Assembly: GCF_007750855.1 (NCBI RefSeq) | Contig: NZ_CP036291.1 | Span: 5,244,905 to 5,308,904 of the forward strand | Direction: 5' to 3' | DNA length: 64,000 bases | Source: Pirellulimonas nuda | GTDB lineage: Bacteria > Planctomycetota > Planctomycetia > Pirellulales > Lacipirellulaceae | In this document: positions 26,369 to 35,333 of the stretch, one piece after another | How the letters are laid out: each line of letters begins with the position of its first letter | Position numbering within the stretch: the first letter of the stretch is position 1 | Made by a program: the position numbers and the translations under genes | The notes under the pieces: generated by a model | Seen by the model: the letters and a program-made list of their open reading frames with translations, nothing else | What the model was told of the DNA's origin: nothing | The model's database searches: none

Positions 26369-26995
26369 ATGGCAAGCCGATGGGAACACGCAACGCTCGC
26401 CTACGTCGTCCAGCACATCGACCCGGCCGCGGTCGGCGGCAAGGCCATCCGGTCGGTCGGCCTCGATCCGCGGCTGTTCGACGGGAAGCCGGAGTCGCAT
26501 GGCGCGGCCGCCCACGAGCTTCGAGGCGTGTACGAGCTGCTGGCCAAGTCGGCTCGGGATGCGGGTCGGCTTGCGGAGGGAGAGCCGCTTGTCAGGCAAT
26601 GGGCGCTCGCGTGGGACGTCTACTCGCCGAAGTTGAAGCGGTTCATTGAGGTCGACGAGCACCAGCACTTCTCTCGCCCCCGGCTCGGCCGTCTGGAAGC
26701 CAACCGCACTGCCCCGTGGGCGCCGGTCTACTCGGCCTACTTCTGGGAGGAGACGTTCCCTCGGCTCGTAGACAAGCCGAAGCACGACCAAGACCCACCG
26801 CACCGTGACGAGCAGCGTGCATACCGAGACGAGTTGCGAGACCGCCTCCCCGCTCTCTACGGCCTGGGCCAAACCATCCGGATCGACGAGTTTACTCTCA
26901 AAGCCGACGGGCAAGAGAGCCTCAGCCAACTGATCGCGCAAGCCGACAACCACACGGAGAGCGGGCCAGTGAGTGGCTGGGGTCGGAGCCGCTAG
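26369..26995 (+). CDS. Unknown protein with E-V-D-E-x-Q-H-F motif, possibly nuclease-like
   Basis: A protein of 208 residues not recognised with confidence. The central region W-D-V-Y-S-P-K-L-K-R-F followed by I-E-V-D-E-H-Q-H-F (about residues 80-99) is reminiscent of the V-E-x-D-G-x-x-H core of DUF559/VSR-like nucleases of the PD-(D/E)XK fold; this is inference only. No transmembrane segment is seen. Its last eight residues and stop codon are encoded by the first bases of a 122-bp palindromic element (26969-27090), so the native C-terminus has probably been replaced. Confidence 0.6.
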   Translation: MASRWEHATLAYVVQHIDPAAVGGKAIRSVGLDPRLFDGKPESHGAAAHELRGVYELLAKSARDAGRLAEGEPLVRQWALAWDVYSPKLKRFIEVDEHQHFSRPRLGRLEANRTAPWAPVYSAYFWEETFPRLVDKPKHDQDPPHRDEQRAYRDELRDRLPALYGLGQTIRIDEFTLKADGQESLSQLIAQADNHTESGPVSGWGRSR

Positions 26996-27090
26996 GCGCA
27001 GCCCCCAGCGGGGGCTCGGACCGCGTGCGACATCCTGCCAGCCGCTGCTGGGGGCTTCGGCTGACGCCTACGACCCCAGCCACCCACCAC
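26969..27090. repeat. 122-bp MITE-like palindromic element, copy A
   Basis: Starts GTGAGTGGCTGGGGTCGGAG and ends with the near complement CGACCCCAGCCACCCACCAC. Internal segments CAGCCCCCAGC and GCTGGGGGC also pair, so the whole can fold into one long hairpin. It is 118/122 identical to copy B at 27550-27671 and encodes no protein. Confidence 0.88.
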
Positions 27091-27118
27091 CCGAGCGCCC
27101 GGCGCCGCCGCCATTACA

Positions 27119-27490
27119 ATGCACGACTCCAACCCCTACTCGGCGCCACAAACGGCGGACGGTCGAACTGGGAACGAGCCGCGTTTGCGGCCGCCGTTGC
27201 GATTGGTCCGCGTGCTGATTTACGCGCACCTTGCCGTGGTGTGCTACTGGGCTGCCTTCACGCTATCGGACACCGGACAGATCGAGGTCCCGCGTCTGGT
27301 CACGCAACTGTTTTCCTTTCTTCCCTTGCAGATTCCCCTCGCAATCTCCTGGCTGATCTTCCCCGGCATGATGGTCTACGCGGTGTCAAAAACGCCCGAT
27401 CGATCCCCATGGTATCGGGTACAAATGGTCGCCGGAGACATCCTGCTCTCAGCATTCCAGCTGTGGGTGATGGGCCCATTGGTACAATAA
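27119..27490 (+). CDS. Small membrane protein with N-terminal NPYSAP motif
   Basis: A protein of 123 residues starting M-H-D-S-N-P-Y-S-A-P-Q, followed by a soluble linker and hydrophobic segments at about 33-50, 68-90 and 100-118. It belongs to the same loosely defined planctomycete group as the protein at 16931-17425. Function unknown. The gene is bracketed exactly by the two 122-bp elements. Confidence 0.68.
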   Translation: MHDSNPYSAPQTADGRTGNEPRLRPPLRLVRVLIYAHLAVVCYWAAFTLSDTGQIEVPRLVTQLFSFLPLQIPLAISWLIFPGMMVYAVSKTPDRSPWYRVQMVAGDILLSAFQLWVMGPLVQ

Positions 27491-27549
27491 TCTCGATGGT
27501 GGAAGTGGAGGGCAGATCCACCCTCGTCGGCCTACACCATTGCACCGCG

Positions 27550-27671
27550 GTGGGTGGCTGGGGTCGGAGCCGCTAGGCGTAGCCCCCAGCGGCGGCTCGG
27601 ACCGCGTGCGACATCCTGCCAGCCGCTGCTGGGGGCTTCGGCTGACGCCTGCGACCCCAGCCACCCACCAC
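27550..27671. repeat. 122-bp MITE-like palindromic element, copy B
   Basis: Same length and orientation as copy A with four substitutions. Flanking bases of A and B differ, so they are separate insertions of one element or a duplicated unit that has diverged outside. Confidence 0.88.
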
Positions 27672-27821
27672 ATCGTCTTTCAATGGTCGCCCCCCGCTAT
27701 CTTCCCGCCAGCGCCGGCCGTGCGGGCTGGGGGGGATGTGCCGGCCCCGCATGAAGCCGGGCCGCTTCCCGCTGAGCGAATGGGGGGCGAACGCCGGGCG
27801 GCCGTGTCGATAGCCGTCCGT

Positions 27822-28025
27822 ATGGAGATCAGCACCGACGCCGCGATTAGCGCCCTGCTCAACGCCAAGCAGGGCGCCGTGCAGTCTGAGATCGCCTTCT
27901 CGGTGGCGGCCAAGGCGCTCGACGCCCAGCAGGCCGCCGGCGACGCCGCGGTCGGGCTGATCGAGTCCGCGGCGCGGCTCGGCAAGGCCGCCGGCAGAGG
28001 GGAGCGGTTCGACGCGGTGCGGTAG
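27822..28025 (+). CDS. Small YjfB-like protein (putative motility protein family)
   Basis: A protein of 67 residues beginning M-E-I-S-T-D-A-A-I-S-A-L-L. The pattern of a short N-terminal helix with regularly spaced Q and A residues, an A-x-K-A-L-D-A-Q-Q segment and L-I-E-S-A resembles the short YjfB family found in many bacteria. The family has no proven function. No Shine-Dalgarno sequence is seen and the gene is short, so confidence is moderate. Confidence 0.5.
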   Translation: MEISTDAAISALLNAKQGAVQSEIAFSVAAKALDAQQAAGDAAVGLIESAARLGKAAGRGERFDAVR

Positions 28026-28203
28026 CCGCCGCGGGCGCGGCGACGCGCCCCCGCCATCCACGCCTGCGCGTGCTGCTGTTTTTCTTGCGATGGGTCTCCC
28101 CCTGGATTACGATCATCGTGCCCGGGGCGGGCGCCGAGCGGACCGCTCGCGCTGCCGCCCTGCGGCTCACACGATCGTGCAGGCGGAACAGGGGAGCAGG
28201 GCC

Positions 28204-29742
28204 ATGAACTTGGCGTCGAAGAGGTTAGTGGCGTGCTGTGTGGCGGCGGCGATGTTCGGCTCGGCTGCCGTGTTCGGGCCGGCTGGGATGTTCGGGCCGG
28301 CTGAGTCGCAGGCCGCCCAGAGGCCGCGGAAAGAGCGGGCCGCCGCGCCGAACCGAGACAACAGCTTCGCGGTCCGCTTCCCGGAGGGCCTGCGGCAGAC
28401 GCCGGATTCGGTAGCGCGGCAGGAGCAGTGGTTCCGCGACGCCAAGTTTGGCGCGTTCATCCACTTCGGCGTCTATTCAACGCTGGAAGGGGAGTACCAG
28501 GGCCGCGGCTCCGGCTTCCGCTACTCGGAGTGGATCCAGATCTCCGCCAAGATCCCGGCCGAGGAGTACCATCAGGTCGCCGCGCGGTTCAACCCGGCCG
28601 AGTTCGACGCGGACCAGTGGGCGAAGACCTTCAAGGATTGCGGCATCCGCTACGTGGTGATCACGTCGAAGCACCACGACGGCTTTGCGCTCTTCAAGTC
28701 GCTGGTGAGCGACTACAACATCGTCGACTACACGCCGTTCAAGCGAGACATCATCAAGGAGCTCAGCGAGGCGTGCCACCGCCAGGGCCTGAAGTTCGGC
28801 GTGTACTATTCTCACGCGCAAGACTGGGACGAGCCGGACGCCCCCTTCCTGAACAATCGGGCCAAGCGGACGGACATCCACCCCGACCTGCCGGACGACT
28901 TCCGGCCCGACATCGACCGCTACATCACCCGCAAGAGCCTGCCCCAGGTAGAAGAGCTGGTGAAGAACTACGAGCTCGACCTGATCTGGTTCGACACCCC
29001 GGTAGAGATGAACCTGGAGCGGGTCAAGCGGTTCAGCGAGGTGGTCCGCAAGCACCGCCCCGACTGCCTGATCAACTCGCGCATCATCCACTCCGGGAGG
29101 GGGACGATCGAAGCGCAGTACCTGCCGTACTACGACTATGTTTCGATCGGCGACAAGGAAGTCCCCACGCGCAAGCTCCCGCTTTATGTCGAGTCCCCCG
29201 ACAGCGTCAGCTCTTCGTTCGGCTACAAGACCAAGGGGGAGTGCTACTACCATTCCGAGAAGGAGATGATCGACCGCTTCGTGCACACCGTGTGCGCCGG
29301 CGGGAACGCCCTGATCAACAACGGCCCGATGGGCAACGGCAGGCTCGACCCCGAGGCCGTGCGGCTGTACGGCGCCATCGGCGACTGGCTGAAGGTGAAC
29401 GGGGAGTCCATCTACGCCACCCGCCGCAACCCGCTGCCCGAGCGGCCGGCGTGGGGCGACGCTTCGGTGAACAAAGACGGCAAGACGCTCTACCTGCACG
29501 TGCTGGAATGGCCCGAGTCGGGCGCCCTCGGCGTGAGCGGCCTGCCGGGCGTTGTCACCTCGGCCAGCTTCCTGGCAGGGGGTGATGCGGCCCCCTTCTC
29601 CCAGCAGGGCGACGCCCTGACGCTGTCGCTCCCCGCGGCGCCCCTGGATCCGTACGACACGGTCATCAAGCTCTCGCTCGACACGCCCGCCGGTTCCGGT
29701 TCGGCCCGTTCCCCGGCGGCCCAGGGCGAGCGGGCCCCGTAG
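28204..29742 (+). CDS. Secreted alpha-L-fucosidase, GH29
   Basis: A protein of 512 residues with an N-terminal signal peptide (hydrophobic 8-30, probable cleavage after residue 37). The GH29 core has F-G-A-F-I-H-F-G-V-Y-S near 82-91, the S-K-H-H-D-G-F motif at 155-161 and the nucleophile D264 in L-I-W-F-D-T. It removes terminal fucose from glycans such as algal fucans, releasing it in the periplasm or outside. The following gene encodes an exported esterase, suggesting joint attack on acetylated polysaccharide. No sulfatase is adjacent. Confidence 0.93.
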   Translation: MNLASKRLVACCVAAAMFGSAAVFGPAGMFGPAESQAAQRPRKERAAAPNRDNSFAVRFPEGLRQTPDSVARQEQWFRDAKFGAFIHFGVYSTLEGEYQGRGSGFRYSEWIQISAKIPAEEYHQVAARFNPAEFDADQWAKTFKDCGIRYVVITSKHHDGFALFKSLVSDYNIVDYTPFKRDIIKELSEACHRQGLKFGVYYSHAQDWDEPDAPFLNNRAKRTDIHPDLPDDFRPDIDRYITRKSLPQVEELVKNYELDLIWFDTPVEMNLERVKRFSEVVRKHRPDCLINSRIIHSGRGTIEAQYLPYYDYVSIGDKEVPTRKLPLYVESPDSVSSSFGYKTKGECYYHSEKEMIDRFVHTVCAGGNALINNGPMGNGRLDPEAVRLYGAIGDWLKVNGESIYATRRNPLPERPAWGDASVNKDGKTLYLHVLEWPESGALGVSGLPGVVTSASFLAGGDAAPFSQQGDALTLSLPAAPLDPYDTVIKLSLDTPAGSGSARSPAAQGERAP

Positions 29743-29793
29743 CCCGCCGGATCGGCGGCGCGTCCATCAGACGCTCTTCTTGAGAACAACCCC

Positions 29794-30759
29794 ATGCGCA
29801 CCCTACCCCTACTGCTGGTCGCCATCGCGGCGGCGGCCCTCACACGGCCGGCCCTTTCGCAAGAGGCCCAGAAGCCCGAAAAGAACGCGCCCGCCTACCT
29901 TCAGACGGGCGCCCAGCGCAAGCTCGACTTCGTCTACAAGCAGGTGCTCGGCAGGGAGCTGTGCCTGGACCTCTACTACCCGCCGGGGGATCGGGACGCC
30001 CCGTGCCCGCTGGTCATCTACACGCACGGGGGAGGGTGGGCCGCCGGCAGCCGGCACGGCGTCTCCAAGAGGCTGTTCGAGCCGCTCTTCAGCCGGCTGA
30101 TCGAGAAGGGCTTCTGCGTGGCGACGGTCGACTACCGACTTTGGAACAAGGGCCGCAAGACCTCGATGCGCGACTGCGTGATCGACTGCAAAGACGCCGC
30201 GCGGCGGCTCGCCCAGCAGGGCCGGTCGCTGGGGGTAGACCCGCAGCGCTTCTTCGTGATGGGGGATTCAGCCGGGGGCCAGATCGCGCAGATGTTGACG
30301 CTCACGTCGCCCGAGGTGTTGCCGGGCGACCCCGAGCTTGCCGACGTTTCCTACCGGGTTGTGGCCGGCGTTTCCTGGTACGGCCCGTGCGACTTCGAGA
30401 ACCAGGACCTGTTCAACCACGACGATCGGCCGGACTTTAAAGACCGCTTCGGCGCCCGCATCTTGAGGCCCGACTCGGACCCGGGCGAGAAGACCTCGCT
30501 GTACCGCGAGATGAGCCCCATCAACTACCTGACCAAAGACAGCCCGCCGCTGCTGATGGTCCAGGGCGACCAAGACACCACCATCCCGGTCAAGCACGCG
30601 CTCGCCATGCAGCAGCGGGCCGAAGCGCTCGGGGCGCCGGTAGAGGTGGTGATCGTCAAGAACGCCGGCCACAACTGGCGAAGGGTGGGCGCCGACATCG
30701 ACCCCCCGTTCGAGGCGATTGTCGACCGAAGCGCGCGGTTCATCGAGGATCACCGGTAG
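29794..30759 (+). CDS. Secreted alpha/beta-hydrolase, carbohydrate esterase-like
   Basis: A protein of 321 residues with a signal peptide (about residues 1-22). The oxyanion motif H-G-G-G-W is at 78-82, the nucleophile S159 is in G-D-S-A-G-G, the acid is in Q-G-D-Q-D-T-T-I-P and the histidine in N-A-G-H-N-W. This layout is of the BD-FAE/acetylxylan-esterase-like group (H-G-G-G type). Substrate is inferred to be an acylated sugar from the adjacent fucosidase 51 bases upstream, with which it probably forms an operon. Confidence 0.88.
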   Translation: MRTLPLLLVAIAAAALTRPALSQEAQKPEKNAPAYLQTGAQRKLDFVYKQVLGRELCLDLYYPPGDRDAPCPLVIYTHGGGWAAGSRHGVSKRLFEPLFSRLIEKGFCVATVDYRLWNKGRKTSMRDCVIDCKDAARRLAQQGRSLGVDPQRFFVMGDSAGGQIAQMLTLTSPEVLPGDPELADVSYRVVAGVSWYGPCDFENQDLFNHDDRPDFKDRFGARILRPDSDPGEKTSLYREMSPINYLTKDSPPLLMVQGDQDTTIPVKHALAMQQRAEALGAPVEVVIVKNAGHNWRRVGADIDPPFEAIVDRSARFIEDHR

Positions 30760-30850
30760 AAGCCGGCTCGGGCGCCCGAGCGTATTGCCGGCGGCCCCGC
30801 AAAGAACTACTTTGTAACGACTTCGGCGCCGCGCCACGGCCGCTGAGCCC

Positions 30851-30923
30851 GCCCTCGTAGCTCAGGGGATAGAGCATCGGTTTCCTAAACCGTGTGTCGC
30901 AGGTTCGAATCCTGCCGGGGGCG
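30851..30923 (+). tRNA. tRNA-Arg (anticodon CCT)
   Basis: A 73-base cloverleaf: acceptor GCCCTCG pairs with CGGGGGC, the D arm is GCTC...GAGC, the anticodon loop in CGGTTTCCTAAACCG gives CCT, and the T arm is GCAGG-TTCGAAT-CCTGC. The discriminator is G and CCA is not encoded. It reads AGG codons. The next base, 30924, is already the last base of the stop codon of the convergent PEP-CTERM gene. Confidence 0.96.
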
Positions 30924-32669
30924 CTAAACCGGCCCGCGGGGGCTGCTTTCTGCCGCTTGTGGGCGGTTGTCGCCCGGCGTGCTTCTGCGTCGCCGGGCAC
31001 GCCAGGCCCCTAGCAGCGCCGCCCCGGCCAGGGTTTGCAGCGTCAGCGACGCGGGCTCGGGGACCCGGATGGTAGCGATGAACACGCCTTGCGTGCCGTC
31101 CGTGAACCGGAGGGTCGCGGCGAGCTGACCGGCGGCGTTGAAGCTCGTGGGACGGCCGCCGCTGCCGTTTGAGAGCGAGTAGAAGCCGATGTTTTGGATC
31201 GTGCGGATGTCGTCGATCAGCGGATCGGGGTTCACGTCGAACGGGTCGCCCTCCCGAAAGATGAGCCGCAGGACCCCCTGGCTGTCGGCGCCGAAGACGC
31301 CCAGGTCGTTCGAGCCGTTCACGCCGGCGCCGGTCAGCGTGGCGAGGAACGCTACCTGCGCGTTGTCGTTCAGCACCGGTTCGCCCAGAAACGCGAAGCT
31401 CACGCCGGGCGCAGCGACCGGGGCCGCGTCGCCCCCCCGCGCTACGAGGTTCAAATCGCCGCCGGCCGCGGTGAAGACCGCTAGGTTGTTCGTGTTGTTC
31501 AGGCCCGGGCCGGTGAGGCGGGTCTGGAAGGCGATCTGGCCCGACTGGTTCAGGCTGGGGCGCCCGAGCTGGGGACCGAGCTCTTCTCCCGGACCAAGAA
31601 GGCTCGGGGCGTCGCCGGCCCGGGCGACCAGCTCCAGGGTCCCGCCGCTGCTCAGGTAGATGGCTCGGCCGTTCGATGCGTCTACGCCGGCGCCGGTCAG
31701 GCCCGTGAGGAACGCGGTCGCGCCGGCGTTGTTGAGCTCGGGGTAGGCGTTGGACATATCGCCGAACCGCACCCCCGCGCGGGCGCCGGGCGCCGGGTCG
31801 CCCGCACGGGCCACCATCGCCAGCGGGCCGTTCGATTGCGAGAAGATCGCGAAGGAATTGGCGCCGTCTACCCCGGCGCCGGCCAGCTCGGCGAGGAAAG
31901 CGGTCTGGCCCAGGTCGTTCAGAACGGGGTCGTAGCGCAGGGCGCCGAATCGGACCCCCGGGCCCGCCCCCGGCGCGGCGTCTCCCGTAAGGGCCACCAG
32001 CCCCAGCGCTGCGCCGGACTGCAGGACGATCGCCTGATCGAACTGGGGCGCGCTGGTCGAGTTGTCGACCAGCGCGAGGTAGGCGATCTGGCCCCCGTCG
32101 TTCAACTGCAAGAGTTCGCCGAACGAGCGGAAGGCGGCGCTCGGCCCCGCCAGCGGCACGGGGTCGCCCCGTTGGGCCGATAGCTGCAGCGCCCCACCGG
32201 TATCTAGGTAGTGTGCGAGCTGGCTCCCCGAGGGCCCGCCGGCCAGGCCCGCGAAGAACGCCGTCTGGCCCGCGTTGTTGAGCACGGGGTTGTAGTCGAG
32301 GCCCTCGAATCGGTACCCGGGCGCTACGCCCGGCGCCGGCTGGCCGGTGCGCGCGATCAGGCGGAGCGGCCCACCCGAGTACGAGAGAAGCGCCAGGTCG
32401 TTGGCGAGAGTGACGCCGGGGCCCGAGACATTGGCGCCAAACACGAGCTGCCCGCCGGCGTTGAGCGAGAGGCCGAGCACGCCCAGGTCGGAAAACGCGA
32501 CGCCCGGCTCTGCCCCCGGCACTGGGTCGCCCGACAGGACGACCGTCTCGTAGGAGACCGGCTGCGCCCGGCAGTCGCCCGACACCGCGGCTCCAAGCAC
32601 GCCAGCGATCAGCCCGAGGGCGAGCAGGCGGGCAGAACCAGGCGGGCCTAGGTCACGGCGCAACTGCAT
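30924..32669 (-). CDS. PEP-CTERM protein built of seven about 60-residue repeats
   Basis: A protein of 581 residues. A signal peptide (about 1-38) is followed by seven imperfect repeats with the shared wording (G)-D-x-A-P-G ... G-V-x-F ... P-V-L-N-D-x-G-Q-x-A-F-L-A-x-L-x-G-A-G-V, probably beta-rich, as in DUF7453-type proteins. The C-terminus has the sorting signal V-P-E-P-A-S-L, a hydrophobic stretch and R-A-R-R-R-R, for processing by an exosortase-like system. It is predicted to be secreted and surface-linked. Function is unknown. The ATG at 32669 fits the signal peptide; the frame runs further upstream. Confidence 0.88.
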   Translation of the reverse strand: MQLRRDLGPPGSARLLALGLIAGVLGAAVSGDCRAQPVSYETVVLSGDPVPGAEPGVAFSDLGVLGLSLNAGGQLVFGANVSGPGVTLANDLALLSYSGGPLRLIARTGQPAPGVAPGYRFEGLDYNPVLNNAGQTAFFAGLAGGPSGSQLAHYLDTGGALQLSAQRGDPVPLAGPSAAFRSFGELLQLNDGGQIAYLALVDNSTSAPQFDQAIVLQSGAALGLVALTGDAAPGAGPGVRFGALRYDPVLNDLGQTAFLAELAGAGVDGANSFAIFSQSNGPLAMVARAGDPAPGARAGVRFGDMSNAYPELNNAGATAFLTGLTGAGVDASNGRAIYLSSGGTLELVARAGDAPSLLGPGEELGPQLGRPSLNQSGQIAFQTRLTGPGLNNTNNLAVFTAAGGDLNLVARGGDAAPVAAPGVSFAFLGEPVLNDNAQVAFLATLTGAGVNGSNDLGVFGADSQGVLRLIFREGDPFDVNPDPLIDDIRTIQNIGFYSLSNGSGGRPTSFNAAGQLAATLRFTDGTQGVFIATIRVPEPASLTLQTLAGAALLGAWRARRRRSTPGDNRPQAAESSPRGPV

Positions 32670-32857
32670 TAGACAGGCTCCCAGAACGGCGGATATCCTT
32701 GTCGCGTCACCCCCTGGTCCGCCACGCCTGGCGAAAGCAGGAGGCGCCGCGGACGGGGTTCTCGGACCGGTCTGAGGGTACCCACGATCCGGGTCCGCAG
32801 CAAGCAAACGCCAAGAACTCCGAAAGACAAGGATTCCGAAGGAGTGGGCGGCGCGCG

Positions 32858-35149
32858 TTACTTGGCCGCACGCGAACCCCGCTTCCCCGTCTTGTCTGGG
32901 TTCTTGTCTCGGCTCTTGTCCGAGCCGTTGCGGTCCGCCTTGTGCTTGCCGTGCGACAGGGATTTTTGCTCGCCCTGCTTGCGGCCCGGCTTGGACTTCC
33001 GCTCCGACGGCTTGGCGGCGGGGACCGGGGCGGTGGACCCCGGCGGGGCGGGGCCCGGGACGGCCTCCACCGGCGTCTGCCCCAGCAGCACGTGCTGGCT
33101 GCGGATGGCCACCTGACCCGCCGCGGCCGAGACGCGGCTGTAGCCGCCGTCGGCGCTCAGCTCGCGGGCGCGCTGGTTGTCGCGTAGCTGGGCCGGGATG
33201 ATCTCCTCCACGATCCGCCGCTTCAGCTCCGGCGCCTCGACGGGGAACATCACCTCGACCCGCCGTTCGAAGTTCCGCGGCATCCAGTCGGCGCTGGAGA
33301 GGTAGACCCGCTGGTCCTCTCCCTCGCCGAAGACAAACAGCCGGCTGTGCTCGAGGAAACGGTCGACGATGCTGCGGACGCGGATGTTCTCGCTCAGCCC
33401 GGAGAGCCCCGGCCGCAGCGAGCAGACGCCGCGCACCACCAGGTCGATCGGCACCCCCGCGCCGCTTGCGCGGTAGAGCGCCTCGATCGTGGGGCGGTCG
33501 ACCAGGGCGTTGAGCTTGGCGAAGATCCGCGCCGGCTTGCCTGCGGCGGCCCGCTGGGTTTGTTCATCGATCAGCTCGAGGGTGCGCCGGTGCAGGTCTT
33601 GCGGGGCCACCACCAGCCGCTGCCAGGCGTGGTCCTGCGAGTAGCCGGTGAGGAAGTTGAACACCGCGGCGACGTCTTCGGTCATCACCTTGTCCGCGGT
33701 GAACAGGCCGAGGTCGGTGTAGATGCGGGCGGTGGTGGGGTTGTAGTTGCCGGTGCCCAGGTGGGCGTACCGGCGGGTCTTCTTCCCTTCCTGCCTCACC
33801 ACCAGGGCGAGCTTGCAGTGGGTCTTGAGGTCCATAAATCCGAACACCACGTGCACGCCGGCCTGCTCCAGCCGACGCGCCCACGAGATGTTGTTCGCCT
33901 CGTCGAACCGCGCCTTGAGCTCCACCAACGCCGTGACGTGCTTGCCGTTCTCGGCGGCCTCGATCAGCGCGCTGACGATCGGGCTGTCGCCGCTGGTTCG
34001 GTACAGGGTCTGTTTGATGGCCAGCACGTCCGGGTCGCGGGCGGCGCGCTGCACGAAATCGACCACCGGGCGGAACGAGTCGAACGGGTGGTGCAGCAAG
34101 AAGTCGCGTTTGGCGATCGAGGCGAACAGGTCGGCGTCCTCGCGCAGCTCCGGCTCGACCTTCGCCGCGAAGGGATCGTCGCGCAGGTCGGGGCGCTCGA
34201 CCTGGCCGATCAGCTCGAACAGCCCCGTCATGTCGAGGGGGCCGTTCACGGGGTAGACCTCGTTGTATCCCCCGTCGGCGCCCCGCTTGAGTTGTTCTTC
34301 TTCCACCAGCAGGCTCAGCAGCTCTGGGGGCATGTCGGCGGAGACCTCCAGCCGGACCGCCTCGCTCCGCTGGCGGGCGCGCAGGCGGCCCTCGATGGCG
34401 CGCAGCATGTCGTCCCCCTCCTCGTCCAGCAGGTCGACGTCCTGGTCGCGGGTGATGCGGAAGGCGCCGACGTTGACGATCTGGTACCCCCCGAACAGCT
34501 CCGGCAGGCGGCCCGCCACCACCTCTTCCAGGCGGATGAAGTCGGTCAGGCTCTCGGGGTCGATGGGCACGTACCGGGGCAGCACCTGCGGCAGTTGCAC
34601 CACGGCGAACATCCGCCCCGGGCCGATGCCGTGCGTGCGGCGCAGCGTGGCCGCCAGGTAGAGCCCGCGGTTGTGGAAGCGGGGGCTGGGGTGGCTGGGG
34701 TCGATCGCCATCGGCGTGAGCACGGGGAACGCCCGCTGGCGGAAGAACTTGTCGAGGTTCTTCCGCTGCGCCGGCGTGAGGTCGGCCTCGACGTGGATCC
34801 GCACCCCCTCGGCCGCCAGCGCGGGGCGCACCGAGGCGGTCCAGCACTCGTACTGCTGCTCGACGAGCTGCCTCACGCGGAACGCGATCCGCTGGAGCTG
34901 GCTGAGGGGCGAGAGGCCGTCGGTCGGGGGGTCTTGCGGCGGCAACGCGCCGAACGCCTGCTCGCGGAGGCCCGCCACGCGGACCATGAAGAACTCGTCG
35001 AGGTTCGACGCGAAGATCCCCAGGAACTTCGCCCGCTCGAGCAGCGGGTTCGACGCGTCTTGCGCCTCTTCTAGCACCCGCGCGTTGAACTCCAGCCAGC
35101 TCAGCTCGCGGTTGATGAAGTGCTCGGGAAGGAATGTCGGCGCGGACAT
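32858..35149 (-). CDS. ppk1: Polyphosphate kinase 1
   Basis: A protein of 763 residues that makes polyphosphate from ATP reversibly. The N-terminal block F-I-N-R-E-L-S-W-L-E-F-N and the D-E-F-F-M-V-R-V-A-G segment are typical. The phosphorylated histidine is in R-Y-A-H-L-G-T-G-N-Y-N-P and the second catalytic histidine in the segment V-D-R-F-L-E-H-S-R. The last 55 residues are a lysine-, arginine- and serine-rich tail absent from most PPK1 proteins (about 690 residues). The ATG at 35149 was preferred; one at 35182 is also in frame. Confidence 0.95.
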   Translation of the reverse strand: MSAPTFLPEHFINRELSWLEFNARVLEEAQDASNPLLERAKFLGIFASNLDEFFMVRVAGLREQAFGALPPQDPPTDGLSPLSQLQRIAFRVRQLVEQQYECWTASVRPALAAEGVRIHVEADLTPAQRKNLDKFFRQRAFPVLTPMAIDPSHPSPRFHNRGLYLAATLRRTHGIGPGRMFAVVQLPQVLPRYVPIDPESLTDFIRLEEVVAGRLPELFGGYQIVNVGAFRITRDQDVDLLDEEGDDMLRAIEGRLRARQRSEAVRLEVSADMPPELLSLLVEEEQLKRGADGGYNEVYPVNGPLDMTGLFELIGQVERPDLRDDPFAAKVEPELREDADLFASIAKRDFLLHHPFDSFRPVVDFVQRAARDPDVLAIKQTLYRTSGDSPIVSALIEAAENGKHVTALVELKARFDEANNISWARRLEQAGVHVVFGFMDLKTHCKLALVVRQEGKKTRRYAHLGTGNYNPTTARIYTDLGLFTADKVMTEDVAAVFNFLTGYSQDHAWQRLVVAPQDLHRRTLELIDEQTQRAAAGKPARIFAKLNALVDRPTIEALYRASGAGVPIDLVVRGVCSLRPGLSGLSENIRVRSIVDRFLEHSRLFVFGEGEDQRVYLSSADWMPRNFERRVEVMFPVEAPELKRRIVEEIIPAQLRDNQRARELSADGGYSRVSAAAGQVAIRSQHVLLGQTPVEAVPGPAPPGSTAPVPAAKPSERKSKPGRKQGEQKSLSHGKHKADRNGSDKSRDKNPDKTGKRGSRAAK

Positions 35150-35250
35150 GGGCTCTCGGCGGGGGGCGTGCAGCTCAAACATACCACACCCGGAACACCG
35201 GGATGGATGCGTAGTTTACGCCGATTGCGCCGGTTTTGCAGGAGAGCCTT

Positions 35251-35328
35251 GGGGGCGGCTCCGCTTCCTGACGGGCGCGGCTCGACTGCGCGATTGTTGA
35301 GCCGCGCCCGTCAGGAAGCGGAGCCCCC
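35251..35328. repeat. Long perfect inverted repeat between the Dabb and ppk1 genes
   Basis: Outer arms begin GGGGGCGGCTCCGCTTCCTG and end CAGGAAGCGGAGCCCCC, continuing inward through ACGGGCGCGGCTC. About 30 paired bases surround a short AT-richer loop. No T-run follows on either side, but it could end the transcript of ppk1-upstream genes. Confidence 0.85.
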
Positions 35329-35333
35329 ATCCG

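Noticed and set aside
33347-35074. Open frame of 575 codons opposite ppk1
   Set aside because: Antisense shadow with V/H/R-rich low-complexity translation; ppk1 carries all catalytic motifs.
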